From Lutimaribacter degradans (GTDB taxonomy: Bacteria > Pseudomonadota > Alphaproteobacteria > Rhodobacterales > Rhodobacteraceae): a stretch of DNA of 64,000 nucleotides. The DNA lies in contig NZ_JAMQGO010000003.1 of assembly GCF_023703375.1 (NCBI RefSeq), forward strand, positions 1-64,000, given 5' to 3'. The notes beneath the pieces are model-generated. The model saw only the letters and a list, made by a program, of their open reading frames with translations. It did no database searches and was not told the DNA's origin. Within the stretch, counting starts at the first letter, position 1, and each line of letters starts with the position of its first letter. Made by a program: the position numbers and the translations under genes. Below, piece by piece: positions 16,040-25,544 of this stretch.

Positions 16040-16732
16040 ATGGAACAGCACGTCCTTCCCGGCAACCCCCCTGTTGCAGTGCTCTTGCGGAAATCGGCAA
16101 GGGCGCGCCGAATTTCCCTGCGCGTGTCGCAGCTCGACGGTCGGGTAACGCTGACATGCCCCAAGGGCGTGAGCGAGCGCGAAGCGCTGGATTTCGCACA
16201 GTCCAAGGCCGAATGGCTGCGCCAGACACTGGCGGGCCACGCCGCGCCGGTAAGGGTGGCGCAGGGCATCAGCCTGCCGGTGCAGGGGCGTATGCGGCAA
16301 GTGGTGCCAGTGGCGGGGCGCGCTGTGAACCTGGCCGGGGATACGCTTCAGGTGCCCGGGCCGACCGAACGGATGGGCGCGCGGGTGCAGGGGTTTCTCA
16401 AGCAGCGGGCACGCGATCGGCTGGCTGCGGCGTCCGATGGCTACGCCGCCGTGCTGGGGCGGCCCTATGCCCGCCTGACCTTGCGCGACACGCGGTCGCG
16501 CTGGGGGTCGTGCACGGGCGATGGCGGGCTGATGTTTTCCTGGCGGCTGATCATGGCGCCCGATCATGTGCTGGATTACGTCGCCGCCCACGAGGTGGCG
16601 CACCTGGCCGAAATGAATCACTCTGCCGCCTTCTGGGCGGTAGTCGGGCGGCTTTACGGCCCGCACGACGCCCCACGCCGCTGGCTGCGCGAAAACGGGT
16701 CGGGTTTGCACCGCTATCGTTTTGCCGATTGA
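16040..16732 (+). CDS. YgjP-like (SprT-type) zinc metallopeptidase
   Basis: 230 residues. The zinc site HEVAH at 184-188 is followed by a third ligand in NHS (His194), and the family motif RWGSC is at 154-158. The protein has no signal peptide and should be cytoplasmic. Ribosome site GGAGG is 5 bases before ATG 16040. YgjP/DUF45 proteins are predicted metalloproteases with poorly known substrates. Confidence 0.85.
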   Translation: MEQHVLPGNPPVAVLLRKSARARRISLRVSQLDGRVTLTCPKGVSEREALDFAQSKAEWLRQTLAGHAAPVRVAQGISLPVQGRMRQVVPVAGRAVNLAGDTLQVPGPTERMGARVQGFLKQRARDRLAAASDGYAAVLGRPYARLTLRDTRSRWGSCTGDGGLMFSWRLIMAPDHVLDYVAAHEVAHLAEMNHSAAFWAVVGRLYGPHDAPRRWLRENGSGLHRYRFAD

Positions 16733-16745
16733 CGGCGAATGTCGA

Positions 16746-16755
16746 TGTGATCACA
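16746..16755. promoter_or_regulatory. Palindrome TGTGATCACA before the GntR gene
   Basis: A perfect 10-base palindrome ends 8 bases before the regulator start codon. Genes of this regulator class often repress themselves through symmetric sites of this size near the start. Binding is inferred. Confidence 0.4.
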
Positions 16756-16763
16756 AATCAAAC

Positions 16764-17411
16764 ATGCTTTTGAACACCCGCCCCGATCCGACCCCAGCCG
16801 CCCATGACCGCGTCTATCGCGGGCTGCGCACCCGGATCATGCATGGCGAGATCGCGCCGGGCCAGGCCCTGACCCTGCGCGGCATCGGCACCCAGTTTGG
16901 CGTATCGATGACCCCCGCCCGCGAAGCGGTGCGCCGCTTGGTGGCCGAAGGCGCGCTGACGCTGTCCAGCTCTGGCCGGGTCGCGACGCCCGAACTCAGC
17001 AATGACCGGATCGAGGAACTGGCCGCGCTTCGCTCGTTGATCGAGGTTGAACTGGCCAGCCGGGCCCTGCCCCGCGCCCACATGGCCCTGATCGACCGGA
17101 TGGCAACGATCAACGCCACGGTATCGGAAATGGTCGTGAAACAGGATGCCGTCGGTTACATCCGCGCCAACCTGGAGTTTCACCGCGCGCTTTACCTGCG
17201 CGCGCAGGCACCTGCCATGCTGGCGATGGCCGAAACCGTCTGGTTGCAACTGGGTCCAACCATGCGCGCGCTTTATGGCCGTCTGCGCCAGAAAGAGCCG
17301 CCGCACAACCACCGGCTTATTCTTGCCGCGCTCAAGGCCGGCGACGAGCCGGGCCTGCGCCTTGCCGTGCGTTCAGACGTGACACAGGGCCTGCGGATGC
17401 TGGCGCGCTAG
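16764..17411 (+). CDS. GntR family regulator with FCD effector domain
   Basis: 215 residues. An N-terminal winged helix (residues about 10-75, IMHGEIAPGQALTLRGIG, then FGVSMTPAREAVRRL) is followed by an all-helical FCD-type ligand domain with the usual metal/ligand histidine region (EFHRALY) and NHRLILAAL. ATG 16764 fits the family start; an earlier ATG at 16722 lies inside the upstream gene. The regulated genes and ligand cannot be told. It is followed by a hairpin shared with the convergent lpxK. Confidence 0.85.
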   Translation: MLLNTRPDPTPAAHDRVYRGLRTRIMHGEIAPGQALTLRGIGTQFGVSMTPAREAVRRLVAEGALTLSSSGRVATPELSNDRIEELAALRSLIEVELASRALPRAHMALIDRMATINATVSEMVVKQDAVGYIRANLEFHRALYLRAQAPAMLAMAETVWLQLGPTMRALYGRLRQKEPPHNHRLILAALKAGDEPGLRLAVRSDVTQGLRMLAR

Positions 17412-17427
17412 GCCCTGTTCGCCGGGT

Positions 17428-17446
17428 CCGTGACCCTAGGTCACGG
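17428..17446. terminator. Stem-loop between convergent gntR and lpxK, with the lpxK stop codon in its loop
   Basis: CCGTGACC (17428-17435) pairs with GGTCACGG (17439-17446) around a three-base loop CTA, which is the lpxK stop codon TAG on the minus strand. There is no T-run on either side, so classical intrinsic termination is doubtful. Confidence 0.35.
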
Positions 17447-18431
17447 CAACACGCCTCAACGCATGGCGCAAAGGCCCGTCGTCCGAGATCTGCAAACGCA
17501 CGGGAAGGGTTATCACCTTCATCCGAAACGCGGATGGCAGGCGCACCGCGTCCTTTTCCGTGGTCACCAATTGCGCGCCGCGTAATTTTGCCTCGTTTTC
17601 CAACCGCGTCATCAAAGCATGGGTCAGCGGCTGGTGATCATCCAGCGCCTCGGCCCGCACCAGGTGCGCGCCAAGGCGCCGCAAGGTGGCAAAGAACTTC
17701 TCGGGGTGGCCGATGCCAGCAAAGGCCAGGAATGGCGTGTCGGTCCAGTCCATCCCGGTTTGCAGCGGTGCCAGCGTTCCACGCAGATGCGGCACCGTCA
17801 CCATGTCACCCCAGGCGGCGTCGAACGCCGCCTGCGCCGTGTCCTCGCCGATCGACAGCAACAGATCGGCCCGTGCCATGCCAGCCCCCACCGGCTCGCG
17901 CAGGGGGCCAGCGGGCAGGCAACGCCCGTTGCCGAATCCCTTGGCCGCATCCACCACCACCAGGGACAGGTCATGCGCCAGCCCCGGATTCTGAAACCCG
18001 TCATCCAGCACCAACACCTGCGCGCCCGCCGACACCGCCGCGCCTGCGCCGGTCGCACGGTCGCGCGCCACCCATACGCGGGCAAAGGCCGCTAGCAAAA
18101 GCGGCTCATCGCCGACCTGCGCGGCGGTGTGGCGGGCGGGATCGACCTCGACCGGGCCTGCCATCGTGCCGCCATATCCGCGCGATACCACCGCGGGCTC
18201 AAGATGCAGATCGCGCAACGCCTCGATCACGGCAATCACCGTGGGCGTCTTGCCCGTACCGCCCGCGTTGATGTTTCCCACGCAGATCACCGGCACACCC
18301 ACCCGGTCGCGCGCGCCATGTGCCAGCCGTCGCGCCGTGGCACGGGCATAAAACGCGCCCAGCGGCGCCAGCAGGCGGGCGGCAAGCGCGGGCCGGTCGG
18401 GCGGCGTGAACCAGAACCCTGGTGCGCGCAT
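17436..18431 (-). CDS. lpxK: Tetraacyldisaccharide 4'-kinase
   Basis: 331 residues. LpxK phosphorylates the lipid A disaccharide at the 4' position on the inner face of the cytoplasmic membrane. The P-loop NAGGTGKT is at 55-62 after an N-terminal membrane-associated helix ([16 protein letters not shown]). Family motifs SRGYGG and VLVLDDGFQ follow. ATG 18431 is used because the protein then starts [10 protein letters not shown] as in relatives; the longer frame overlaps the upstream gene. It begins 2 bases after the Kdo-transferase-like stop, so the two are an operon. Confidence 0.93.
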   Translation of the reverse strand: MRAPGFWFTPPDRPALAARLLAPLGAFYARATARRLAHGARDRVGVPVICVGNINAGGTGKTPTVIAVIEALRDLHLEPAVVSRGYGGTMAGPVEVDPARHTAAQVGDEPLLLAAFARVWVARDRATGAGAAVSAGAQVLVLDDGFQNPGLAHDLSLVVVDAAKGFGNGRCLPAGPLREPVGAGMARADLLLSIGEDTAQAAFDAAWGDMVTVPHLRGTLAPLQTGMDWTDTPFLAFAGIGHPEKFFATLRRLGAHLVRAEALDDHQPLTHALMTRLENEAKLRGAQLVTTEKDAVRLPSAFRMKVITLPVRLQISDDGPLRHALRRVAVT

Positions 18432-18433
18432 GG

Positions 18434-19654
18434 TCACTCCCCCACCTCGAGCAGATCGAGGGTATCCTCGATCAGCGCCAACAATTGGTCGGTCACCTCG
18501 GCCCCTTGTGATGCGACCGACCACGCGGCATGGGCCATTTCGGCCGCGTGTGCCGGTGCGCTAAGCCGCGTCACCGCCGCCGACAAGGTGCCCGCATCCT
18601 TGACGATGCGCGCCGCGCCTGCCGCGGCCAGGCGCGAATAGGCCCCCAGGTACCGGCCAACATTCGGGCCGTACAACACTGCCGAGCCAAGCGCGGCAGG
18701 GCCATACGGGTCTCGCCCACCCGCCCCCGTAACCACCGAGCTGCCCATGAAACTGACAGGCGCGACCCGATACCAAAGCCCCATTTCGTCGCTACTATCT
18801 GCCAGCAATATCTGGGTGGTTTCCCCCGGAAGTTCGCCGCGAGACCAACGGGCCACGCGCCAGCCCTCGTCATCCAGTGCGGCCGCGAAGCCGGGCTCGT
18901 CGATCGCGTTGTCGGGGGCGATCACCAACAGCAGACGATGCGCCAGGCTCAACGCCGCGCGATGCGCCTCGGTCACCACGGGCAGTTCATCGGGTTGCAG
19001 CATCGCCGCCAGCCAGGTGGGCCGTCCCTGCAAGACGCCAACCAGCTTTTCATGGGTGCCCTGGTCACAGGGCAACGCGCTCCCACCTTCTTCCAACGGG
19101 CCGGATACGCTGATCGCGTCGGGCACAACGCCAAGGCGCAGCAGACGGTTTCGCGCCGTGGTATCAAGTGCGAAAATCATGTCGAAAGCGCCCAGGCTGC
19201 GCCGCACGAGATCAGGCAGCCAGCGCAAGCCGCGGAAATCGAACGCCTGGTGCTGCGCGTTGACCAGATACATTGCCGTGCCCGCATCGCTGGCCGCGTC
19301 GATCAGCGCCGGGCGCAGCGCACCGCGCGCCCAGATGCAGACATCGGGGCGCCAATGATCAAGAAACAGGACAATCGCATCACGATTTTCCGGCGGCACC
19401 GCTTCAACCGCGAAATGCGCCACGATATCTGCGGGCAACGCCACCCCTTCATCATAGGTCAGCAGAAACGACACATCGCCGCGCAACTGCCGCAGACGCC
19501 CGAAAAGATGTGCCAGGGCATGCGCTTCCTCGGCGGCCGGCGCATGTCCCCATACCAATGCGCCTGCCGGGCGTTGGCCGGTAGGGGTGTAGCCATTGCT
19601 TGGCCGGTGTGCGGCCAGCGCCAGATATGCTGCCAATCCCAATGATCGCGCCAT
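18434..19654 (-). CDS. waaA: Kdo transferase-like glycosyltransferase (WaaA/KdtA family)
   Basis: 406 residues of the Glycos_transf_N/Kdo-transferase type. The N-terminus [18 protein letters not shown] is membrane-associated; [12 protein letters not shown] and the C-terminal donor-site segment [30 protein letters not shown] match the family. It transfers Kdo to lipid A precursors, in line with lpxK directly downstream. Sequence divergence from enterobacterial WaaA is large, so the exact sugar and number of additions are uncertain. Confidence 0.8.
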   Translation of the reverse strand: MARSLGLAAYLALAAHRPSNGYTPTGQRPAGALVWGHAPAAEEAHALAHLFGRLRQLRGDVSFLLTYDEGVALPADIVAHFAVEAVPPENRDAIVLFLDHWRPDVCIWARGALRPALIDAASDAGTAMYLVNAQHQAFDFRGLRWLPDLVRRSLGAFDMIFALDTTARNRLLRLGVVPDAISVSGPLEEGGSALPCDQGTHEKLVGVLQGRPTWLAAMLQPDELPVVTEAHRAALSLAHRLLLVIAPDNAIDEPGFAAALDDEGWRVARWSRGELPGETTQILLADSSDEMGLWYRVAPVSFMGSSVVTGAGGRDPYGPAALGSAVLYGPNVGRYLGAYSRLAAAGAARIVKDAGTLSAAVTRLSAPAHAAEMAHAAWSVASQGAEVTDQLLALIEDTLDLLEVGE

Positions 19655-19788
19655 CACCGCACCTTCGGAATGAGTGCGCCGGCGTAAAAGGCGCCGCGCA
19701 TTGTATGGTCGGGGAAACAGGGCATCACCCATCCTTTGCTTACGCGCGCCAACTTAGGCGCTCGGACACGGCGGCACAATCGCCGTGC

Positions 19789-20574
19789 CTATCCCGGCCA
19801 GGGCGCCAGCCTGTCTTGCAACTGGCCATGCAGCGCCGGGCCAGCCGCCACCACGCCGTTTACTTGCGGATGGATATTGTTGAACCGCAGCGGACGACCC
19901 AGGCGATCTGTCACGCGGGCACCCGCCTCGCGCAAGATCAGCGCCCCCGCGGCGATATCCCATTCCCAACTCGGGCGAAGGGTCAGCATCGCGTCGAACC
20001 GGCCCTCGGCCACCAGTGCCAGCCGATAGGCCAAGGACGGGCGAAAGGTGCGGCGCATGTCGGGCACCCCTCCACGCCAGTTCGACGGGTCGAAATTCGG
20101 CGTCGCCGCAACCACGGTGGCGCCCTGCAACTCTTGCCGCGCGGTGGCGCGAATGGGCGTGTCGTTCATCCATGCGCCCTGTCCACGCGCGGCCGAGTAA
20201 AGCTTGTCCTTCATCGGCAGATAAATGGCGGCGGCGATCGTCTCGCCATTCTCGACCACTGCCAGCGAGTGGGCCCAGGCACCCGACCCTTCGATGAAAC
20301 TGCGCGTGCCGTCGATCGGGTCGACGATGAACACGCGGTCGCGCGCCATGCGGTCACTGGTGTCCTCGGTTTCTTCGGATAGCCAGCCATATGCAGGGCG
20401 TGCGCTGCGCAGAACCTCGTGCAGCGTTGCATTTACCGCGTGATCGGCATCAGTGACCGGCCCGGCATCGCCGGGCTTGTGCTCGATCTCAAGGGTCTTG
20501 CCGACGTAACCGCGCGCCACCTCACCCGCCGCGCGGGCGGCCTGCATCAAAAGCCTGCGATCAGTTTCCGGCAA
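19789..20574 (-). CDS. cysQ: CysQ-like 3'(2'),5'-bisphosphate nucleotidase / inositol monophosphatase family
   Basis: 261 residues. Metal-binding motifs of the Li-sensitive phosphatase family are present: Glu67/Glu68 (SEE), DPIDGT at 85-90 and WDIAAG near 208-213. CysQ removes the 3' phosphate of PAP from sulfate assimilation; inositol monophosphatase activity is the alternative. The start is probably TTG 20574, with GAAGGA 7 bases upstream inside pmbA; ATG 20547 is the fallback. It overlaps pmbA by 14 bases. Confidence 0.82.
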   Translation of the reverse strand: MPETDRRLLMQAARAAGEVARGYVGKTLEIEHKPGDAGPVTDADHAVNATLHEVLRSARPAYGWLSEETEDTSDRMARDRVFIVDPIDGTRSFIEGSGAWAHSLAVVENGETIAAAIYLPMKDKLYSAARGQGAWMNDTPIRATARQELQGATVVAATPNFDPSNWRGGVPDMRRTFRPSLAYRLALVAEGRFDAMLTLRPSWEWDIAAGALILREAGARVTDRLGRPLRFNNIHPQVNGVVAAGPALHGQLQDRLAPWPG

Positions 20575-21907
20575 GGGTCATTCCTTCAACCAGAAGCGAC
20601 GGCACCACGCGCGCCAGCCAGGGCCTTGCATCGTTGGCAGGAACCAGCGTCATCAGCATGTCACGCAGGTTGCCCGCGACAGTGCATTCGTTCACCGGAT
20701 AGGTGATTTCGCCATTCTCTACCCAGAACCCGCTGGCCCCGCGCGAATAATCGCCCGTGTTGGGGTTGATCGTCGACCCGATCATGGATGTCACCAAAAG
20801 CCCGGTGCCCATGTCACGCATCAGATCGGCCCGGCTTGCGGCGCCCTGGGTCAGCGCCACGTTCCAGGTGGTCGCGCTGGGCGGCGCGCCGGTACCGCGC
20901 GCAGCGTTCGCGGTCGATGGCAGGCCCAGCTTGCGCCCGGTGGCCAGGTCCAGCGTCCAGCCGGTCAGAACACCATCCTCGACAATGGCACGGCGTCGCG
21001 TGGGCAAACCTTCGGCGTCGAACGGGCGCGAGGCGGTGGCGCGTGGGCGCAGCGGGTCTTCGATCAGCGACAGGGACGCGGGCAAGACCTGCTGCCCCAG
21101 CGCGTCACGCAACCACGACGAACCGCGCGCGATGGACGATCCGTTGACCGCCGCCAACAAATGCCCGATGAGGCTGGCCGCGATACGCTCGTCATACAGC
21201 ACCGGATATTGGCCGGTCGGCGGTTTGCGCGCACCCAGCGCGGCCACCGCCCGCTCCCCTGCCACGCGGCCGATATCCTCTGCGCTGCGAAGATCGGCCT
21301 GGAATATGCGGCCATCGCCATCATACTCGCGCTCCATTTTGCTGCCCGTGCCGGCAATCGCTACGCAAGAGCGGCTGCGCTGCGTGCGGCCGTACCCACC
21401 CGAAAACCCGTTCGTTGCCGTCAGCCAGACATCGGTGCGCCCATAGCCCGCGCTGGCCCCTTGCACCTGTGTCACACCGTCAACGGCCAGTGCCGCGGCC
21501 TCGGCATCCCGCGCGTCGTCCTGCAACGCCTTCGGGTCGGGCTCGGGCGCGGGGTCGGCCATTTCCAGCGCCGCGGCATCCCAATCTTTTGCCAACTGGC
21601 CGGGGTCGGCCAAGCCGGCATAAGGGTCCACGGGCGCCTCGCGTGCCATCGCAACCGCGCGGGCGGCCATTTCCGCAAGGGTTTCGGGCCGCGTGTCCGA
21701 GGCCGAAACATTGGCCTGCCGCTGGCCCACGAAAACGCGCAAGCCAAGATCCGTCCCTTCCGAGCGTTCGGCCTGCTCCAGCACGCCGCCCCGCACGTCG
21801 ATCGACACCGATGTGCCCGCAAGCGCCATGGCATCGGCCGCATCCGCGCCCGCGCGCCGCGCCGCCGTCAACAAGTCATCGCAAAGCGAGGCAAGCGTTT
21901 CGGTCAT
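20561..21907 (-). CDS. pmbA: TldE/PmbA-family metalloprotease subunit
   Basis: 448 residues, full length for PmbA. The N-terminal domain has ERSEGTDLGLRVFVGQRQA and the C-terminal half has the family blocks RGTGAPPS, NTGDYSRGASGFWVENGEI and YPVNECTVAGN. PmbA/TldE works with TldD in a heterodimeric protease known from microcin maturation and CcdA turnover. Only TldD carries the zinc motif; none is seen here and no tldD is in the window. Translation of the following gene is coupled by overlap. Confidence 0.9.
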   Translation of the reverse strand: MTETLASLCDDLLTAARRAGADAADAMALAGTSVSIDVRGGVLEQAERSEGTDLGLRVFVGQRQANVSASDTRPETLAEMAARAVAMAREAPVDPYAGLADPGQLAKDWDAAALEMADPAPEPDPKALQDDARDAEAAALAVDGVTQVQGASAGYGRTDVWLTATNGFSGGYGRTQRSRSCVAIAGTGSKMEREYDGDGRIFQADLRSAEDIGRVAGERAVAALGARKPPTGQYPVLYDERIAASLIGHLLAAVNGSSIARGSSWLRDALGQQVLPASLSLIEDPLRPRATASRPFDAEGLPTRRRAIVEDGVLTGWTLDLATGRKLGLPSTANAARGTGAPPSATTWNVALTQGAASRADLMRDMGTGLLVTSMIGSTINPNTGDYSRGASGFWVENGEITYPVNECTVAGNLRDMLMTLVPANDARPWLARVVPSLLVEGMTLAGN

Positions 21908-22055
21908 TCCGGATCATCCCCTTGTAAAAACGTGGCCAAGAGGTAGAGCCATGCCGCCCGATGCACAAGGGCGGCCCGCCTGTGCCCGGCAGTCAGCACG
22001 CGGTATCGGGCGCACGGCCCCGACCGAAAAGCCGCGCCTGCCCGCGAAACGCAAA

Positions 22056-22075
22056 GGGCCCCGCACCCGGGGCCC
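22056..22075 (-). terminator. Intrinsic terminator of the DUF2125 gene
   Basis: GGGCCCCG (22056-22063) and CGGGGCCC (22068-22075) form an 8-bp GC stem with a four-base loop. On the minus strand it is followed by TTTGCGTTT. It lies 26 bases after the stop of the DUF2125 gene. Confidence 0.8.
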
Positions 22076-22101
22076 CGCGCAGTCCGTTCGGGATGCTGGT
22101 T

Positions 22102-23616
22102 TCAGCGCAGGCGCTGACCGTTGGCGAGAACCTGGCCCGCCTCGTTCACCTCGATAGTCGAGGTCAACACGTCATCACCGTCGCCAGGAACGGCAAAAAG
22201 GCCGATCATCATGCGCGCGCCGGTGGCCTGCTCTTCCGGCAACAGCCCCATGTTCACCAGCCTGTCCAGCAGCGTGTTGCCGCCTTCCAGCCGCAGATCG
22301 ACCGACCCTTCGGGCCGCGGGACACCGTCAAAGGTGCTGGTGTCGGAATTGTCGAAGGTAAAGCCGCCCTGCCCCGTCAGTTCGGCACCCGCCAGGCGCA
22401 GCACCAGGTTGCCGATATCAAGCGTGCGCAGCTCGCCGGGCGCTTCGCTGCTTTCCATCGTGTCGGAATCCAGCAACGGGCCGTCCAGCCGCGCCGTGCC
22501 GCTCAGGTCAACGGCGACCGTCGCCGGGTCGCGCGGCAATTGTCCCGCCGGGTCGAACATGCTCCAGATCATGTCGGACATGGTAAAATCGGCCAGCGTC
22601 AGGCCCAGCGCGAAATCCTGCGGCTCCTCGCCTGGCAAGACGGGCATTTTGAAACTCATCGCGCTTTCCGCCATCTCGATCTCGACCGGAAAGGGCATAT
22701 CGCTGCTGGTGACGTTGACGGCCACATCCTTTGCCACCACGTCATAACCCAGTTGATCGGCCCCCATGCGCACCGTGAACGCGCCCGAACCCGAGCGCGT
22801 CGTGCCCGTCACGCTCGTTCCGTCATCGTCGAAGCTGAAATTGGATTGCCCGCCGGCGTGGGTATAGCCGCCGTTTACCTCGAACCCGGCCTCGATCATC
22901 GCGTTCGGATCTTCCGATTCGATCTCTTCCAACGGCAGCGACATCGTACCGTCAAAGGTCAGATCGTCCGCCTGACCATTGAACATGAGCCGCCCGGTGC
23001 CATCATCGGGGTCTGTCATGTCGATCGCGTATTCCATGACGCTGGCGTTCATGCTCTGCACCACGTTGCGCAGCTCGCCCACCTTGATGGTGCTTTGCCC
23101 CTCCATGTTCCGCAATGTCGTGCGGGCTGCCGTGATATCCATCTCCTCCTGCTCGACCGTCAGGCTGGAAAGGCCCACCGTTATATCACCGGCCTCGTAA
23201 TCATAGACCAGGTCGCCGGGCTCGCCCGAAACGGTCATCAAGAACCCGGTATGGGTCAGTTCCATCTCGCCCGACATATCGTCATCGCCCTCGACATCGA
23301 CCATGAAGGGTATGCTTGACTGCACGGGCAGCGTCATGGTGACGGTGCCGCCACCGGCATCGGTAAAGGTCATGTCCGGCAGATCGAAGCTGGCGGTTCC
23401 ACCCTCCTCGGGCATTTCCATGGTGACGGTGATATCGCTGACAACAAGCGCCCCGGCCCCCGGCGCCTCGTCTGCGGTGATGGAATAGCCGAACCCCTGC
23501 AAGTACCCTTTGAAATCATCCCATACCTGCTCCGGGCTGACCTCGGCCCATGCAGGTGTGCCGGCCAGCACGCCTAGCGCAACGCCAGCACCACCGATCG
23601 CTCTTGCAAATGTCAT
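22102..23616 (-). CDS. DUF2125 exported protein
   Basis: 504 residues. A signal peptide (TFARAIGGAGVALGVLAG, then TPAWA) is followed by a beta-rich acidic body typical of Rhodobacteraceae DUF2125 proteins, rich in Met-Thr-Val strands such as ISDITVTMEMPEE. It should be periplasmic or outer-membrane associated. Function is unknown. ATG 23616 has GAGAGGG upstream; the earlier frame start at 23682 has no signal. A terminator follows the gene. Confidence 0.82.
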   Translation of the reverse strand: MTFARAIGGAGVALGVLAGTPAWAEVSPEQVWDDFKGYLQGFGYSITADEAPGAGALVVSDITVTMEMPEEGGTASFDLPDMTFTDAGGGTVTMTLPVQSSIPFMVDVEGDDDMSGEMELTHTGFLMTVSGEPGDLVYDYEAGDITVGLSSLTVEQEEMDITAARTTLRNMEGQSTIKVGELRNVVQSMNASVMEYAIDMTDPDDGTGRLMFNGQADDLTFDGTMSLPLEEIESEDPNAMIEAGFEVNGGYTHAGGQSNFSFDDDGTSVTGTTRSGSGAFTVRMGADQLGYDVVAKDVAVNVTSSDMPFPVEIEMAESAMSFKMPVLPGEEPQDFALGLTLADFTMSDMIWSMFDPAGQLPRDPATVAVDLSGTARLDGPLLDSDTMESSEAPGELRTLDIGNLVLRLAGAELTGQGGFTFDNSDTSTFDGVPRPEGSVDLRLEGGNTLLDRLVNMGLLPEEQATGARMMIGLFAVPGDGDDVLTSTIEVNEAGQVLANGQRLR

Positions 23617-23751
23617 TTTGATCCCTCTCAAAAACCGAATGAATTCGGGCAACAGCTTCCGCTCTTGACCGCCACCCGTCAAGTGGGTCGGGCTGGACCA
23701 CGCGGCACAAGCCGTTTACCACAAGCACGAACGCAGCAGCAGGAGGCTCCG

Positions 23752-24507
23752 ATGTCCACCCTTTCCGGCAAGACCGCCCTGATCACCGGCGCCAGCCGCG
23801 GTATTGGCGAGGCTACCGCCCGCCTGTTCGCCGCACGCGGCGCCAATGTCGTGCTGACGGCACGCAGCACCGATGCCATCACGACCATCGCCAACGACAT
23901 CGGCGCCCAGGCCCGTGCCATGCCATGCGACGTGGCCGATTATGCACAGGTCGCTGCGGCCGTTCAGATGGCGGTCGATACTTTCGGCGGGCTCGACATA
24001 TTGGTGGGCAACGCCGGCGTGATCGAGCCGGTCGCCCATATCGCCACCGCCGACCCCGCAGGCTGGGGCCAGGCGATCGACATCAACCTGAAAGGTGTCT
24101 TTCACGGCATGCGCGCGGCCATGCCCGTGATGCAATCGGCAGGCGGCGGCACAATCATCACCATCAGCTCGGGCGCGGCCCACAACCCGCTGGAAGGATG
24201 GAGCCACTATTGCGCCTCCAAGGCCGGCGCCGCCATGCTCACCCGCGCGGCCCATCTCGAAGGCGCCGAGAACGGCCTGCGCATCATGGGCCTGTCACCC
24301 GGCACCGTGGCCACGCAGATGCAGCGCGAGATCAAGGCCACCGGCATCAACCCCGTCAGCCAGATGGAGTGGACCGACCACATCCCGCCGGAATGGCCCG
24401 CGCAATGCCTTTTGTGGATGTGCACCCCCGATGCCGATGACTGGCTTGGCCAGGAAATTTCACTGCGCGACCCGGCGATCCGCGCAAAACTGGGTCTTGG
24501 CCAATGA
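23752..24507 (+). CDS. Short-chain dehydrogenase/reductase
   Basis: 251 residues of classical SDR type: cofactor loop TGASRGIG (12-19), NAG at 87-89, and catalytic Ser140, Tyr153 and Lys157 (YCASK). The ribosome site AGGAGG is 5 bases before ATG 23752, the strongest in this region. An Arg in the loop following the second strand (TARST) suggests NADP(H). It overlaps the enoyl-CoA hydratase-like gene by ATGA. Substrate unknown, probably a hydroxyacyl or acyl-derived compound. Confidence 0.9.
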   Translation: MSTLSGKTALITGASRGIGEATARLFAARGANVVLTARSTDAITTIANDIGAQARAMPCDVADYAQVAAAVQMAVDTFGGLDILVGNAGVIEPVAHIATADPAGWGQAIDINLKGVFHGMRAAMPVMQSAGGGTIITISSGAAHNPLEGWSHYCASKAGAAMLTRAAHLEGAENGLRIMGLSPGTVATQMQREIKATGINPVSQMEWTDHIPPEWPAQCLLWMCTPDADDWLGQEISLRDPAIRAKLGLGQ

Positions 24508-25115
24508 TCGAGCTGGACAAGGATGGCGACCTCTGGACCGTCACACTGAACCGCCCCGACAAGGCCAACTCCCTGACGCCCGAAATGCTGGCCCGGCTGT
24601 GCGAAATCGCCGAGGGCGCGCAACAGGCCCGAGCGCTGATCCTCACCGGCACCGGAAAGGTGTTCAGCGCCGGCGCCGATCTCGATGCCGCCCGCGCCGG
24701 CATGGCCACCTCGCCCGATTGGGAGCGGCTCTCGGCCGCCATCGCGGCGCTGCCCGGCCTGACCATTGCCGCGCTCAACGGCACGCTGGCGGGCGGCTCG
24801 AACGGCATGGCACTGGCCTGCGACCTGCGGATAGCGGTGCCGGGGGCCAAGTTCTTCTACCCGGTGATGAAACTGGGCTACCTGCCGCAACCCTCCGATC
24901 CGGGTCGGCTGGCCGCCCTTGTGGGGCCGGCACGGGCCAAACTGATCCTGATGGCAGGGCAAAAGATCACCGCCGACGAGGCGCTGGCCTTCGGCCTGGT
25001 CGATCGCATCGTCTCGCCCGAGGACCTGCTGCAAACCGCCCGTGACCTGGCCGCCGACACGCTGGCCGCAAAACCGGAAATCGCCCAGGGCATCAAGGGA
25101 ATGTGCCGCCCGTAA
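24504..25115 (+). CDS. Enoyl-CoA hydratase/isomerase-family protein lacking both catalytic glutamates
   Basis: 203 residues, shorter than the usual 255-260. Crotonase-fold features are present: NRPDKANSLT, the oxyanion-hole segment FSAGADL and LNGTLAGGSNGMALACD. Aligned with classical hydratase, the two catalytic glutamates are replaced by Gly101 and Val121 (in YPVMKLG), so water addition is unlikely. Other crotonase reactions (isomerase, thioesterase, dehalogenase-like) remain possible. The C-terminus is cut short of the usual trimerisation helices. Translation is coupled to the SDR gene. Confidence 0.82.
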   Translation: MIELDKDGDLWTVTLNRPDKANSLTPEMLARLCEIAEGAQQARALILTGTGKVFSAGADLDAARAGMATSPDWERLSAAIAALPGLTIAALNGTLAGGSNGMALACDLRIAVPGAKFFYPVMKLGYLPQPSDPGRLAALVGPARAKLILMAGQKITADEALAFGLVDRIVSPEDLLQTARDLAADTLAAKPEIAQGIKGMCRP

Positions 25116-25136
25116 CGCCAGGGCACGACCGGCACT

Positions 25137-25161
25137 TTTCCTCTTGCCACAAATACCCCCG
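25137..25161. repeat. Intergenic repeat CCTCTTGCC-(A)AATACCCC-CGGGG, copy 1
   Basis: The sequence TTCCTCTTGCCACAAATACC and the following CCCGGGG recur almost unchanged at 26871-26891 after another gene, and a weaker version is near 33384-33400. Repeats of this kind are scattered after genes in Rhodobacteraceae genomes. No fold with a T-run is obvious. Confidence 0.45.
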
Positions 25162-25220
25162 GGGAATTTGGCCGCAGGTCCAAGGCGGGCCGCCCCCCAC
25201 GCGGGGCCATACCCGGCAGG

Positions 25221-25544
25221 CTACCGCCCGCGCCGCCGCCCAGGTACCTTCGACAGGAACCCGGGCGGCCGCCTGACGACCCAGGCCGCGAAACGCGCCA
25301 ACCGTGGATGGGCCCGCAAAGCCTCCGGCGTGTTATAGGCGCGCGCCAACTCGGCCTCGCTCAGCGTGGCGTGAATCTCCTTGTGGCAGATGTGATGCAG
25401 CAGCACGACCGGCCCACCCTTGCCGCCCTTCAACTTGGGGATCAGGTGGTGCCAAGATTGCGGCGCATCGGGCGGCACTTCGCGCCCGCACAGCGCGCAA
25501 ACCGGGTGCCCGCCGGGGCCTGTCTCTTGTGTCACGTCCTGCAT
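25221..25544 (-). CDS. Small HNH endonuclease-type protein
   Basis: 107 residues. A CxxC pair (Cys16, Cys19), the HNH start WHHLIPKLKGG (His32/His33) and the second metal pair HHICHKEIHA (about 50-58) form an HNH/zinc core. The tail is basic. Chromosomal single-domain HNH proteins of this kind are common in alphaproteobacteria with no defined role. ATG 25544 avoids a hydrophobic extension of the longer frame that is not family-like. Confidence 0.75.
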   Translation of the reverse strand: MQDVTQETGPGGHPVCALCGREVPPDAPQSWHHLIPKLKGGKGGPVVLLHHICHKEIHATLSEAELARAYNTPEALRAHPRLARFAAWVVRRPPGFLSKVPGRRRGR

